A stretch of DNA of 64,000 bases from Amorphophallus konjac (Eukaryota > Streptophyta > Magnoliopsida > Alismatales > Araceae): the NCBI GenBank assembly GCA_022559845.1, contig CM040124.1, forward strand, positions 68,657,491-68,721,490, read 5' to 3'. Position 1 is the stretch's first letter, and every line of letters starts with the position of its first letter. The position numbers were made by a program, and so were the translations under genes. The notes beneath the pieces were generated by a model that saw only the letters and a program-made list of their open reading frames with translations, had not been told where the DNA came from and did not search any database. Positions 20,867 to 32,149 of the stretch are shown here, in pieces.

Positions 20867-23800
20867 TGCCCAATAACTCGTTCGGGGAGCGCGAACAGCC
20901 GGCATGGTAAGCCTCTTGCAAGCAGGAACGACCAGAGCACAATGCAATCACACACATAAATGCAATTGCACAGAATTTAATCAAACTCCAACTTTATTTC
21001 ATAAATGATCAATACTCGAAATACAAACACTTTCCATCATCTTTCATTCTACTAGACTCAAGAAATAGGAAAATTACATTGACTCAATCTAGACATCATA
21101 GACTTCCTAAGTCTTCGCTCATCTTTAATCACTCTCGGATCCGCTACTTGAATAATCCGAATCCGAACCCGACTCACTTTCATTTCCTGAAAAAGATTGG
21201 AAATAGGTAATGAGCACACTTGCCCAGTAGGTATCTTCGCATCAACATGAAGGCACTATTAAAGTGATTAATATTTTTGCTCTAAGGAAATAAGGTAAAA
21301 TCATGCAATGCGATGATCACGTGATTAAATCAAAGTAACAAGACAATCATATAAGATGGAATGAGAACAAGAATGAACTAGCAAGAATAGAACAAGAACA
21401 AGATATTGGCCTTTCATGAACAAGAATATATCGAGAATGTACTAACAAGCCATATAATCAACACTTTAGCATCTTATGCTTATGAGCAAGTGCTTCGTGA
21501 ATTTCTGTGGAATATCAAGCAAGAATGTCATGTCGTGTCGTGGATCTTCACTTATTTATAGAAATAGTACTCCCAGCGCAATGCGACGCCAGTAGCATCA
21601 TACCCCATGGTTTATAAAATAGTATGTTTCCGACAATCAGCCGAGGGGACTAGCATAGAGCCCTTGAACACAATCAGTGCTCGATCACATCTTCAGGTAT
21701 AAATTAAGCTACTTCCACGCATGTAACAGTAAAATATGGCCAAGAATATAACAATTCCAAATAATGAAAATCAATGAATGAACGCTTCAATTTGAATATA
21801 AGAGATCAAGAATGACTTAGACTATGCTATGCTTATGGAAATAAATCGACAGCATAATAGTATATTCTCTTAACTTTCATTATATTAAGTCTATTAAGCA
21901 ATATGATAGGTTCTAGATCATCAAGGTTTATCTAGAAACATTAAAATGTCAACCCTTGGTCAAATCTTGGGTTGAGATATTCAAGTAACGTGACGGTCAT
22001 TCACTGGGCCGTTACATTGTGTGACGGTCTAGTATAGGACCGTTACATTTGTCTGAATCTAGAATCAAGAATTCAACCTCAGATGAATGTGACGGTCGTA
22101 TATTGGGCCGTTACATGATCCTGACGGTCCAATACAAGGCCGTTACATTACTAGAATTAGAAAACAACGATAGTGTATTCTAGTTAATAGGTTTTAATGG
22201 TACAACCAACTCGGCGTCCTAGTGGGAATCCCTGGCTCGCGGAGAATTACGGAGGGCTTGAAACAAGATTTCCTAATCTATTGGAAGGAATATCCAATAG
22301 AGAGGTCCTCAAGTCCAAGATTGTGTTCCTATAGTGCAAAGTGTGAACTAATGGTCAACATACCGGAGTATGTGCCATGTACTTATAGAAATGACTCTAT
22401 TGATAGAGAGATACAAGTATCAACGTGAAAATTATGATGAAAACTCCGACAATACCATAGTTAAAAGAATCATGATTTAGAATATAAGACTATATAATTT
22501 TTGGCTTATGAAACTAACATAACTTAAAATACCATTAAGTTCCTGAAATCATGCAACCCCTATTATGAATAATTAAAATAACCTTAAATTCACATAATTA
22601 GGCGAAAACTCTAATCAACTAGGCTTAATAATAAGTAAGATTGACGAATCTTATTCTGTCTAGGGTTGACTGAACACAGGGCTTCTGACGGTCTATAAGT
22701 GGTGCGTCACAGTAGTGTGACGGTCTATCAAACAGCCGTTACAGTAACGTAACGCCCCTGCATAGATGCATCAAAGTCAACAGAGAAATCAATAGGCAAT
22801 CAGGGACTGTGACGGTCCATCGTATGGCCGTTACATGAGTGTGACGGTCCTACGCTGATACGTCAGAGGGTCTGCTAACGGAAAGTGATATAAAACCTAA
22901 GGTATCAACTCACATCATGTCTGTAAATCAAATACCATGTCTATTCTAGGCATGATAACGAAGTATAGGCTATCTATATGCGTGGGTATCCGTGAAATAG
23001 AGAAGATACATCTTTTTAATTTTCTAATTAGGCTAAGAGATGTAATGTATAGAACTTAGTAAAACATGAAATTGATGCTCTACTATGCATGAAATTCAAT
23101 CAAACTAGAGGGCTTATAGTCCTATCAACTTATTTTTGCCGTTCATAAGATAACCTACCTCTTGTCTAGGCTTCAAACTTCCAATTATGGTCTGAAAACC
23201 GAACCCTAGTTCCCTTCTTCCTATGATTTTTCAGCAACTTCCTTGGGATCTAACTCCACGACCTCTTGACCTAAAGACGTGAAATTTGGAGAGGAGTTAG
23301 TCTAAAGTATTGTAAACAAATACTTCTAAAGAACTTACCAAAGATTACACCTCCTTACCTTGATTCCTTGCGAGCCAAAAGTAAGGGTCGTACAGTTCAG
23401 AACTAGGTCCTATTTATAGGGTTTTGGCTAGGGTTCGAAGATTAGATCGATTCTAGAGTCCTTAATTTGCTAAAACATGATCTCTAAGAGTCCTTAGTAA
23501 TGTTATAACTCTTCCTACGTTGATCTCTAGTGGATAAGAGTCCAAAGTTTTGATCTTTGTACTTGTTCTTTCCTTCACGGAACTAACAGAATGTAACGGT
23601 CTAATGCAGGTGCGTTAGAGGCATGTAACGGTCTCACGATAGACTGTTACATTTATTGTTCCCAGAGTTCAACATGAATCAAACTCTTCAGCTTACGGAA
23701 TTCACAGAGTGTAACGGTCGTAGACCCATGCGTTACAAGCATGTGACGGTCGCACGATAGACCGTTACATTCAACGTATATAGAGTTTCAAATAAATAAA

Positions 23801-24061
23801 ACTCTTTAATTCATTTTTCTATATTCTTATTTATATAATTCATTTTTATCCTTAAATAAGCTAAGTAACCTTCTAGAATATGGGCCAAACTTAATGGTTT
23901 TGGGCCTTAAACCCTTTTTAGATGATGTGTAAATAGGCTTGGTTAATTATTCAACCTAATTGGGCCTATGATGACTTATTAGTCTCAGAATTCATTTATT
24001 AATATATTTAGGCCTTTATAAATTCTAGAAAATTATTTATATAAAATTCTATGGCACTACA
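20867..24061 (-). repeat. Element A 5' LTR (3.2 kb)
   Basis: This LTR matches 3258-6478 throughout, including all thirteen quasi-palindromes (about 21989-23769). Its transcriptional 3' end (20867-20877) has lost about 25 bp compared with the other copy: the segment between the TG terminus and CTCGTTCGGG is shortened. It ends CTACA next to the GAGGT duplication. Confidence 0.9.
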
Positions 24062-24066
24062 GAGGT
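24062..24066. repeat. Right target-site duplication of element A (GAGGT)
   Basis: GAGGT follows the CTACA end of A's 5' LTR and matches 3253-3257. Confidence 0.85.
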
Positions 24067-24420
24067 GCTGCCCAATTTTTGCCAGGAATATGGACAATAA
24101 AAACTAAGAACGAATGCGCACAGGAATAAATGAACAAGCTAGACTTCTTCCGACCGAGAACTGCTCAACTCAGAAAGCCCCCCCCCCCCCCCCTCTTGAA
24201 ATCAGACATAAACTGAACTACCCTGCACAGCAAACCCTTCTAACAAAACATTCAAATCTTCATGCTAATTCACCTTAACAAACAATTAAAATACTTAAAC
24301 TTCCTCTCCACAAACTTAATCCACCAATTCGGTGAACAAACCAATCAACGAATTAACTTGCAGTTGAAAGAAAGAAGAAACATAGCCAACAAGAATGAAA
24401 GAAAACCTCATAAAAGCTAT
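24067..24420 (+). other. Element B continued, non-coding
   Basis: This AT-rich stretch has a C run at about 24179-24193. No open frame or recognisable site is visible. It is assigned to B by continuity across element A. Confidence 0.5.
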
Positions 24421-24742
24421 CCCGGCGTGCTCCTAATCTGACATGGGCTAATCCGGCGTGGTACCCCCCCACGCCGGTTTAGCTTCACACTCAAAACCCT
24501 CTCCATTTTCTTGGCACCTATCCGGCGCGCCCCTCTTTCTCCTTGGCCATTAACCGGCGCGCCCCTTGGCATCCCCATTACCCGGTGCGCCCTTCTTCCT
24601 CTTGCCCTCATTAACCGGCGCGCTCCCTGGCCTTCCCTAAACCCCCCCCCCCTTGCACCCTCCATTAATCGGCACGCCCCTTGTAGTATCCTTAGCCGGC
24701 GTGGCCCCCCATTGGCATTCTCTTAACCGGCGTGCCTCATGA
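24421..24742. repeat. Second GGCGCGCC-type array of element B
   Basis: Units of the form CATTAACCGGCGCGCCCCTT start near 24420, 24449, 24518, 24549, 24578, 24609, 24663, 24690 and 24722. Spacing is mostly 27-31 bp with degenerate gaps, and one inverted unit lies near 24470-24482. The motif is the same as in the array at 2060-2288, now about 22 kb away because of the nested insertion. Confidence 0.8.
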
Positions 24743-24882
24743 AAGAAAACACAAATTAACTAAATAGATAAAAAGATTTAAAACTAATGAGTAAAATAAA
24801 AGAAGGGACCTAAACTAATAAATGAAAATGAAAGGAATATGAAGCCAATAATCAATATCCCCCTTGCTATAATCAAACTTTT

Positions 24883-24960
24883 CTTCCGGGGGCTCCGCCC
24901 TCAGAAACCCCCGCAAGGGGCGCTGCCCCCTTGACCCCCGCGACCTGACCGCACAGGTCG
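24883..24960. repeat. GC-rich quasi-inverted repeat in element B
   Basis: GGGGGCTCCGCCC is followed about 14 bp later by GGGGCGCTGCCCCC, forming an imperfect hairpin. Similar GC-rich hairpins occur in other plant LTRs. I cannot assign a function. Confidence 0.5.
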
Positions 24961-25009
24961 ATCCGCGTGCGAGGGCACACGTTGGCGAGTTCGGGCTTCA
25001 CACTTAACA

Positions 25010-26200
25010 ATTCGCTTCCCCGGACTGTGCATGAAGAGAAAAGCAACAATGTCCCATGGTATCAGATGTGGACCTCGGAATCCCCGACATGGCCATAGTC
25101 TGAAACCGTCTTAGGCCAATAGTCCATCAGCTTGACCCACTTCTATCGGGATCCAATCCCGCAATACCATTAAACGTGCCGCACTCGCGGCAGACATTCG
25201 TACGGTTTGTCGTCGTCTTCGATGCTTCAAATGCGGACTCTCGTCCGAATAATGTATGGTCCGTTAGTGACCGACATATATATCGGGATCTAATCCCGCA
25301 CTTGCATTAAACTTGCCGTACTCACGGTAGACATTTGTACGGTTTGTCACCGTCTCTTACGCTATAAACGCGGACTTCCATCCGAACAAGAAATGGTCCG
25401 CCAGTGACCGACGTGCACGCATACCTTGGGACCTTCATTTCCCCGGACTGTGTGTGCAGAGAAAATCAATGACGTCCCATGGCATTGGACATGGACCTTG
25501 GGAACCATCCCGATATGGCCGTAATCCGGTGTCGCTCTGGGCTGATAATTCGTCAAACCGGACTCGTTCCCATTGGGATTCATTTCCGCTCTTTCATTAA
25601 AATCACCGTAAACTCAGGCATACATTTGTATGGGTTTATTTCTGTTTACGTCGTGCCTTCAATACAGATCTTTTTTCGAACATAAAGTGGTCCATGAATG
25701 ACCAACAAAATCTGAATGGAACGAGACGGCTCTCGTCTTCCCCGAATCCTATGTGTGGGAATATCAATAAGACCTTCGTGAGTCATGTTTGGACCTCGAG
25801 TTCACCCCAACCATGGTCATTGCCTGACCCACATCCTAGGCCTATAGCCATCTATCTTTGTACACGTCTTTGTTTTGGAATCTAGTCCCGGGACACTTTC
25901 CCGCTGCCCTTCGACACTGGAAATATTAACGATGCCCACGCAAGCCTCGTTTGGACCGCGGGAGGTGCCCCCGGAATGGTCCTGACTCGATCTCGCACCA
26001 AGCCAATAAACTCGCTGATTCCCGACCACTCTAACCGGGATTCAACCGAATGTCTCCTATCCCTTTGAACAATAAATTTGCTGTACCCCGGCATACATAT
26101 GCTCCGGTTTTCCCCGTGACGATCACGATTTTCTGAAGCCGGACGCTCGTCCGAATATCAAAATGGTCCCTTGAGTGACCGACATATTTCGAATGCTTGC
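25010..26200. repeat. Degenerate repeated block in element B
   Basis: A composite module recurs. It includes CCCCGGACTGTG with GAGAAAA and a following TCCCATGG (25018, 25441), then ATCGGGATCY-AATCCCGCA, CATTAAACNTGCCG-like sequence, ACGGTTTGTC-like sequence, a TCCGAA motif, and TGGTCCNNNAGTGACCGAC (about 25256, 25394, 25687, 26166). Distances between the last motif are about 138, 293 and 479 bp, so copies are partial and diverged. No protein domain is visible in any frame. Confidence 0.65.
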
Positions 26201-26533
26201 TTCCCTAGACATCGGGCTTTCCGACTGATTCGAGACCGCTATCGGCTTGTTTCTCTCGATATAGTTTCCTGGCCATGAGGCCCTGATTCCCGACGATTAA
26301 TCAAGGGTGTTCCCCTCTCCGAAGGGATGTAAATGACGTCGTGACCTTTACGGTGTGGCGGGTTTTGGTCCCGACACGAACTACACAATCGTCTGATTAG
26401 TTAGATCGAGCGCACCATGGGCTTCCTTGATGTCCGCATAAATCGTCACTTTGTGACTGGCACGTCCACGCACTTAATAAACCCAATAAACAAGTAAACA
26501 ACGATTTTAAATAAAAAGTGCGCCCACAGGTTA
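26201..26533 (+). other. Distal end of element B
   Basis: This stretch is non-coding and ends with AAAGTGCGCCCACA at the GGTTA duplication. It shows no similarity to the first 300 bp of B, which argues against a two-LTR structure. Confidence 0.6.
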
Positions 26534-26538
26534 ATGGG
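26534..26538. repeat. Right target-site duplication of element B (GGTTA)
   Basis: GGTTA follows the CCACA end of B and matches 1685-1689. Confidence 0.85.
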
Positions 26539-27789
26539 ATGATGAGAGGATTCCGCACCCCTCAAAGATTGCAGAGCTACCTGCCGCGAAATCACCGGCT
26601 CCTCCGCCACCGCCGGCAAGGCATAGGCCACCGAATGCGAGGACTCCCTAGGAACAGAAACTACCAGGGCATTAGCTAGGCTCTCAACTCCATGTACATG
26701 CAAAAGGTCCCTGGCCACGTTGGTGCACATATCCTCATGGTGATGGGAGGCTACGTCTTTGAGAATAATCGAACCCACATCGTCCTTGGCGTCAATATCA
26801 GCAGGAAAAATTGGATGAACTGTCATAGGTTCAACAGTGGCCAAACCTTCCTGACTCTCGTCAGAAAGATCATTAATAAGACGATCAAAAGAATTCTTAA
26901 CAACAACCTCACTAGGCCCAACAGAATCTATAGAGCTGAGTTTCTTACCCTTCGTCACCACCCTCTATTCCTTCTCAGAGGTAACCCGATGCGGAGGAAG
27001 AGGATCCTGCACAGTGGCTAACGGGCCAGGGGCAGCAGCTTTAGCTTTCTTCTTGCAGTCCTCCACAGCATGGCCAATGCACTTGCAGAAGGAAGAAATA
27101 GTGGGGATCCGGTGATATCTGATAGACTGCCAAAAACCATCACTGTCACCGCAGCCAATCCAAATCCTTTCTGGAAGAGACTTCGCAATATCAAGATCCA
27201 CACAAACTAGGGCTTCGACCGTTTGGGTCCATGCCTGAGTAGAATCATGGATGCGCAGGACCTGGCCCAGATTGCTAGCTATCAGCTTGAGATAATCCTC
27301 ATTGTAAAAATTCACAGGCAGACCTGGGAACCCTACCCACGACGGGATGAGGGTGGGATCAGCTGCAAAATCAAACGAACTTGACCAGCGAAAAAAATGA
27401 AATAAGAAACCTTTGATATACAAACTTTTCCTGAACAACACCTTGATAAAATCATCTTCTGCCTCAAATCTCATCAGCACGTGACGGGGATTAAGGGAAC
27501 TCAAAACAAGGTGATGCTAAAGTGATAAACGTTTCACGAGGCATGATTTAATGTCAAAAAAAGATGGTCTCCCATACGAGCATTTTGCCACGATGGCAAA
27601 CTTCAAAGGATCCTCAGACTGCTGAATCTTCTCCTTCGAGAAAAAAATAGCTGGCTCCCCAGCATCAATGAAAGCCGGTGGCCGCAGGTCCAAATCGACC
27701 TTACGAGGGTGAAGGGAGGAAGCCAACGCTTGCGCAAACGAAAGCGAACCAGACTGCTCCGGACGTCCATCCGCATCTAGCCCCGACAT
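26539..27789 (-). pseudogene. LINE ORF1: DUF4283 RNA-binding-like and zinc-knuckle protein
   Basis: The likely start ATG at 27787-27789 gives MSGLDADGRPEQSGS; an upstream in-frame ATG at 27865 is possible. A DUF4283-type domain spans about residues 55-160 (FAIVAKCSYGRPSFFDIKSC, VLMRFEAEDDFIKVL, LIPSWVGFPGLPVNFY). A CCHC-like knuckle follows (FCKCIGHAVEDCKKK), with a low-complexity acidic region after it. This architecture is typical of plant L1-type ORF1, the nucleic-acid-binding partner of ORF2. In-frame TAG codons near 27517 and 26962 break it, and element B interrupts it after SSHHPIN. It resumes at 1684. Confidence 0.88.
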
Positions 27790-28000
27790 GATGCCAGCGG
27801 AGATCCCTCCCCCGTAGGGGAGGAAGACAAGACCTCCTAGAGACCGTCGCCGAAACCCTAGCACCACCCTACAACGAGCGCTTCAAAGTCTTTCCTTCCA
27901 CCGTCAAGAGAGCACACCGCACCCACACTGTCGAAGTGTGATCAAATGTCCAACCACCCAAATGCCCTCGCTCAAGCTACAAGCCTGCGCTACCAAGCTC
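27790..28000 (-). other. Probable LINE 5' region
   Basis: Sequence upstream of ORF1 contains an in-frame alternative start at 27865-27867. I cannot locate the exact 5' boundary of the LINE. No other feature is visible. Confidence 0.4.
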
Positions 28001-29125
28001 GGCAAAGTCTGCAACTATTTAATCCCAATGATTTTCTCCGAAACGGTAAGCTCTAATCATAGCCTCCTCAACTGGTGGAGAGTAGTCTCATATCCCCAAC
28101 CTCCGTTGTCTCCTTTTGCACCTTGCTTCTTATCCACACTGACTTAAGTATTAGAGAGTTTTTTTTGGGATCATAATCTGAGGCCCTCTGATCGCTTGTC
28201 TTGTCTCTTGTAATAATCTTTCTTGAGGTGACTTTGAACAACTGATCTGGGAGTCACGTTGCACCGGATCCGACGGTCTGTAATTTGGTACACGATCTCA
28301 CTCTTCACTATTAAATGTAACATCCAAGCTAATGTGTGTGCATGTATAATAGTTTTGTACAGTGTATACAATGATGTTACTTCTGTCTATTCATAGTGAG
28401 TGCCTTTTAATGTGGATTCTTTGCTCGAGGATCAAACTTGCTGGTCCGAGAGGTAAACAAGCAGGGCTTTTTTAATGGGCAACGCATTCAGAACTCGTTG
28501 CTGGCCCCGTCATGTTTGGCCATAATTTGGAATTGACGTGCAATTATACATCTTCATTCAGAACAGCAAAGACATTTGGTCTCAGTTATGGGTTGGTGAT
28601 AACGCCTAGCTAGGGTTGGTGCACATCACGATGGATGTTACCGGAGATTCCCGATGGTTCTCTTAATTATGTAGAATGTATGTGGTTGTTTAGAGCAAAC
28701 TGGTGTATGCATTCCCTGTTAAGTAGCACTGATGATGATTGGTTAGGGCAAGTGATAAGGGGATGCTCAAGTTAAGACATACAATGCAAAAGGTATGGTT
28801 ATAGAATAGAATTTTTGCATTGGATGGTCCTGATTTTTTTTTTTGTTGATGTCTGAGATTATAATGTCCCTGGGTACATCTTATTTGGCACTGTTCTACT
28901 TACTACTCAAGAGTATATTCCAACTCGTCTCGTCACCTTATCAAAAGCCCTTTCTCGCTCGGACCCGAAAGTGCTCAACAAAATGCAATCCAAGCCTGTT
29001 CCTGGATGCTCAACACAGACCCCCTTCACCCCAGTCGTTCTTATCTTTACTATATTTGCTATTTTTGTAGGTTTCCAATTTGCTTTGAAGTGAATGATAA
29101 ATGCGTGTAATCCACTGTTTAAGAT
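28001..29125. other. Non-coding stretch, nothing recognised
   Basis: This is mixed-composition sequence with T-rich runs (for example 28160-28168 and 28835-28844). Open frames are short and lack domains. I see no RNA gene or element ends here. Confidence 0.5.
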
Positions 29126-29152
29126 CCCCCCCCCCTCTCTCTCTCTCTCTCT
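29126..29152. repeat. C run followed by (CT)n microsatellite
   Basis: About ten C's are followed by about nine CT units. Confidence 0.9.
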
Positions 29153-29262
29153 CCCCTGCCGAATTAACATGCTTACGTGCGCGATAAGCGAATGCAACCC
29201 ATTGTTTTGGATCCCCCCTCCATCCCTTCAATTCCTTATCTTTCTTTTCTTCTGCCCCACCT

Positions 29263-29436
29263 AGGGCTGTCAATGGGTCAGGCTAGCCCGACAGGCCCGC
29301 GGGCTTAGCCCGATTCCGAGCTGGATCGCAAGGTCTTTTTCGACCAGCGGACTTTTAGTTGGACTTAAAAGTCCGACCCGACTAGACCCGCGGATCGAGT
29401 TTGGGCTTTGAGTTCGGCTCGCGGGCCGATCTGGCC

Positions 29437-29439
<3 letters not shown>
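29263..29439. repeat. GGGCTGTCAATGGGTC-type plant repeat
   Basis: The stretch begins AGGGCTGTCAATGGGTCAGG and continues with repeated GCCCG/CGGGC words (AGCCCGA, GGCCCGCGGGC, GACCCG). This signature is widespread in flowering-plant genomes at ends of non-autonomous transposons. I see no matching opposite terminus in the window. Confidence 0.4.

Positions 29440-29467
<28 letters not shown>
29440..29467. repeat. (CT)n microsatellite
   Basis: Fourteen CT units. Confidence 0.95.
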
Positions 29468-29471
<4 letters not shown>

Positions 29472-29579
29472 GTCCCCTTCCATTCTTCAGATGTGGATGG
29501 GCTTGTAGTTATCTATTATTATCCCTTGTTTATTTGATCTTTCCCTATAAAGTACGTGCATCCTCTTCCATAGTTGCCT

Positions 29580-30340
29580 CTATTCGCCTATGAACAGGCG
29601 AGATCTCGTGCAAAGTCATGGACTGTCGGATCTAAGGCGATTGCGGGACGTAGTTAGCATAGAATGAAGCTCTGACAAGGGAAAGAAAATGATCAGGAGG
29701 CCCGAGACTGTGATCCCGGGGAAAACTCTCTGATACTTAACTCAGTGGACGGTAAGAGCAAGGTGCATATGAGAGGCAAAGAAGGTGTAGGGCACGAGAC
29801 TGCTATTCACCAGTTGGGGTGGTTAGAAGTTGGCTTACTTTTCTAGAGGGGTTTCCTGAGTTTATATAGGTAGCAGCTCCCTTTCTTGAATCTCCTTGAG
29901 AAGGGAAAGCGTGAGAGTTTGGGGGTGTTACGTCCTTAATAAGAATTCTCACCGTTCAGGGACTCTTACCCTTCCCTTATCCTTTTAAGTTTCTCCTCTC
30001 TGCAGGCAGCACAACATCTGCTAAGATGGTGAGGGATAAGTATCCAGCCGCGAAGAGTTCGCTCTAGCTTGATGAGGAGCCTAGAGGACGGGCTATTTCG
30101 ATAAGGGGTGTCCCCTACCTGGATAAGGAGCCCGAGGCTTGGGCATTCTCTAAGGGAGCAATCATCCAGCTTGGGCGACTCGATCGACCGCTAACTGGAC
30201 TTTCCCCCCAAATATCAGGGAGCCCTCGGTCGAACGTCCAAGCCAAAGCTTGGTGGGCTGTTATTGGTCCGCTCTATCAGAATCCGGAGATAAATGGGCC
30301 TTGCTAAGACTGTCACTTGTTGGGCCATGCAGATCTGGGT
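29580..30340 (-). other. LTR-like promoter region, uncertain
   Basis: The composition and word content resemble the LTR at 37162-37973: an AGGGAA/GCGTGAG segment, a minus-strand TATA-like CTATATAAAC at about 29864-29873, and GGGCC-rich flanks. No TG/CA ends with a matching duplication could be established. It may be a degraded solo LTR. Confidence 0.3.
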
Positions 30341-30496
30341 GGATCGTTGGACTACGTAATTATTGGGCCGTGAATCTGCTCCTCTCCAGCCCCCTTGTTT
30401 ATTTCTTTTCTTTCTACAGTTAGTGTGTGACCCCGTCCACTTTTTTTTGTGTGCACATAATGGCCCGTTGCACACCAAACATCACAAACTCATTGT

Positions 30497-30853
30497 TGAT
30501 TGGTCTACGTGGTTGAAAAGGGCCCCGCACATCTTCAGTGTGTTAATTGCATGTACCCTTATATTGCACTGCACGTCAACCCATGCATTTTTGTAAAATC
30601 ACAAGCGAAGTGAAAAATAATATTACATTAAAAGTAAAAAATAATTTATAAATTAATAGGAGTGAAAAGTAATTTATTTTTTTTATTATTTTTATGAACT
30701 ATTTTTCACTCTTATAAATTATTTTTGAATGATCCATAGTATTTTTTATTACCGTGAGTTTACATGATTAATTAGTACATCGAGCTAAGCGCAGGGCAGG
30801 ATGCTCAATGCATTGAAGGTGCGCGGGATTATTCCAACGACGTGGACCAATCA
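30497..30853. mobile_element. MITE-like inverted-repeat element, copy 1
   Basis: It begins TGATTGGTCTACGTGG and ends CGACGTGGACCAATCA, which are inverted repeats of about 16 bp with few mismatches. The interior is AT-rich with repeated TTTTTCACTC/GAGTGAAAA words and no coding capacity. It is 357 bp long. A diverged relative of the same length lies at 31522-31882. I cannot see a clear target duplication, so the superfamily is open. Confidence 0.6.
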
Positions 30854-31521
30854 GAAATGAGTTTTCAAACATGCTTCACACCAAGGTGCGCAGCGAGTCA
30901 TTCTCCTCTGTGCATGGCAAACTTGGAGTTTGTGCGTGGGCCTTTATTTCTAAAATGGTTCTTTGCAAGTCACTGTTGTTTGATTTCGTAAATTGCAAGT
31001 ATAATCGATCCTGTGTGGTTACAAAAATCAAATTTTCTTTAACAACTCCATCTTCAAGTTCGTTAAAATAACCATAATCTGAACCTTTTAATGTGAACTG
31101 AAAAAAAAAAACAAAATCATGTACTATACTTAGTAGTTTTTAAGTTCTGTCATCTTAACTTTGAAATAACTGAATCATAGTCTGTGAAATTAAAAAAAAT
31201 GCTTCTAATTGAAAACTTGGCTGAAGGAAAACTGTAATCAAATGCTCCACTTATTCCCTTCGAAAACTTGAATCAAATTTTGCAGAGTGGAGTTTAAATA
31301 AGAGCGGGCGTTGGGGACACAGAGAAGGAAAGGAAGCAGGTGCATGGGTTAAGATGGAGGGGGAGAAGGAAGATTGCCGGTGTGTCAGAAGTTCCGGACT
31401 GAGGCCCCAAACCGACCATGCGGCCCAACTTTCCATTCCAAACTAGGCCCACAGTGACACTAAACTCATGGCCGGCCCAGGCTAGTTTGGAGAATGCAGC
31501 AAGTCGGCAAACTCTAATTTT
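30854..31521. other. Non-coding stretch, nothing recognised
   Basis: This is an AT-rich spacer between the two MITE-like copies, with short A runs near 31101 and 31191. No supported feature is visible. Confidence 0.5.
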
Positions 31522-31882
31522 TATTGGTCCATGTAGGTAGGAGTACCACACTCGCCTTCAATGAACTGGTCACACGTAGCCCAACGCACGTCACACGTAA
31601 ATTTATGCATGTGTGGGAAAACCTTAGATAACGTAAAAAAATACTGTACATTAGTGAAAAAATAGTTCGTAGTAGTGCAAAATAATCTATAAAAAATGGA
31701 GAATAATCCACAAACTCGTCGGAGTGAAACATAGTACATGGGAGTGAAGATTAGTCTCACTAGTATTTTTCACTCTCGTGAGTCTACATGAGGAGTTCAT
31801 CGGTCTACGTATAGAGCGACTCAGTGCGTGTGGACGGCACGTTGAAGACGCGCCGCGACCTTCCAATGACATGAACAAAAGA
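31522..31882. mobile_element. MITE-like inverted-repeat element, copy 2
   Basis: It begins TATTGGTCCATGTAGG and ends CCAATGACATGAACAAAA, a weaker inverted pair. It shares with 30497-30853 the order of blocks: CGCACGTCA and ATGCAT, then TGAAAAA(A)TA, GAGTGAAA, TTTTTCACTC, GTGAGTCTACATGA, CGTTGAAG and TTCCAATGAC. The length is about 361 bp. Both copies appear to belong to one family. Confidence 0.55.
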
Positions 31883-32149
31883 CAATAACACAAACACACT
31901 TAACACTTTCTCTTGTCAAAAGCCCTTCAAAAGCATCGAAGGATGCAGCGGAACATAAATATGTATATATTGCTGGTTACATGTTGAGATTGTGGGGATA
32001 TTTGCATTGAACTCTTTAACCGACCATGCTGTGAACCACGTAACTCAATGTTACAGTAGGATTGAATGAAGAATAGTATAGTTCAACTCTCATAGAATGC
32101 ACCATCATCAATCTTTCTTTTGTTGCTGCTCATTTACAATAGAGAAAGG

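Larger units (their letters stand above)
3258..24061 (-). mobile_element. Element A: Ty3/gypsy retrotransposon, Tekay/Del-type chromovirus, interrupted by F
   Basis: A is complete in structure: 3' LTR 3258-6478, polypurine tract 6479-6491, pol, gag, primer site 20847-20859 and 5' LTR 20867-24061, all read on the minus strand. GAGGT duplications flank it. Without nested F (10272-20047 plus one GATAT) it is about 11.0 kb. The order gag, protease, RT, RNase H, integrase, chromodomain and the form of the chromodomain indicate the Tekay (Del) lineage. It carries frameshifts, a deletion and at least seven in-frame stops, so it cannot be autonomous. Fragment E (47221-51436) is a diverged relative in the opposite orientation. 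Confidence 0.9.
1690..26533 (+). mobile_element. Element B: about 4.0 kb solo LTR or non-autonomous LTR element, split by element A
   Basis: B begins TGTGGACG, ends CGCCCACA and is flanked by the 5-bp duplication GGTTA, as expected for LTR-retrotransposon integration. Without nested A (3258-24061 plus one GAGGT) it is about 4.03 kb. I see no long direct repeat between its two ends, no primer site, no polypurine tract and no protease, RT or integrase. The simplest reading is a very long solo LTR, with plus orientation suggested by the TATA box at 2569 and the AATAAA at 2893. A short-LTR non-autonomous element or a DNA element with TGTGG/CCACA ends cannot be excluded. It carries two arrays of a GGCGCGCC-type repeat (2060-2288, 24421-24742) and a degenerate repeated block (25010-26200). 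Confidence 0.75.

Noticed and set aside
24179..24193. Poly-C tracts (also near 2786, 11879, 19227) as functional sites
   Set aside because: Simple homopolymer runs, probably slippage or sequencing-prone. No associated motif.
1690..26533. Element B as a Helitron
   Set aside because: It has a 5-bp target duplication and TG...CA ends. Helitrons insert at AT without duplication and end CTRR.
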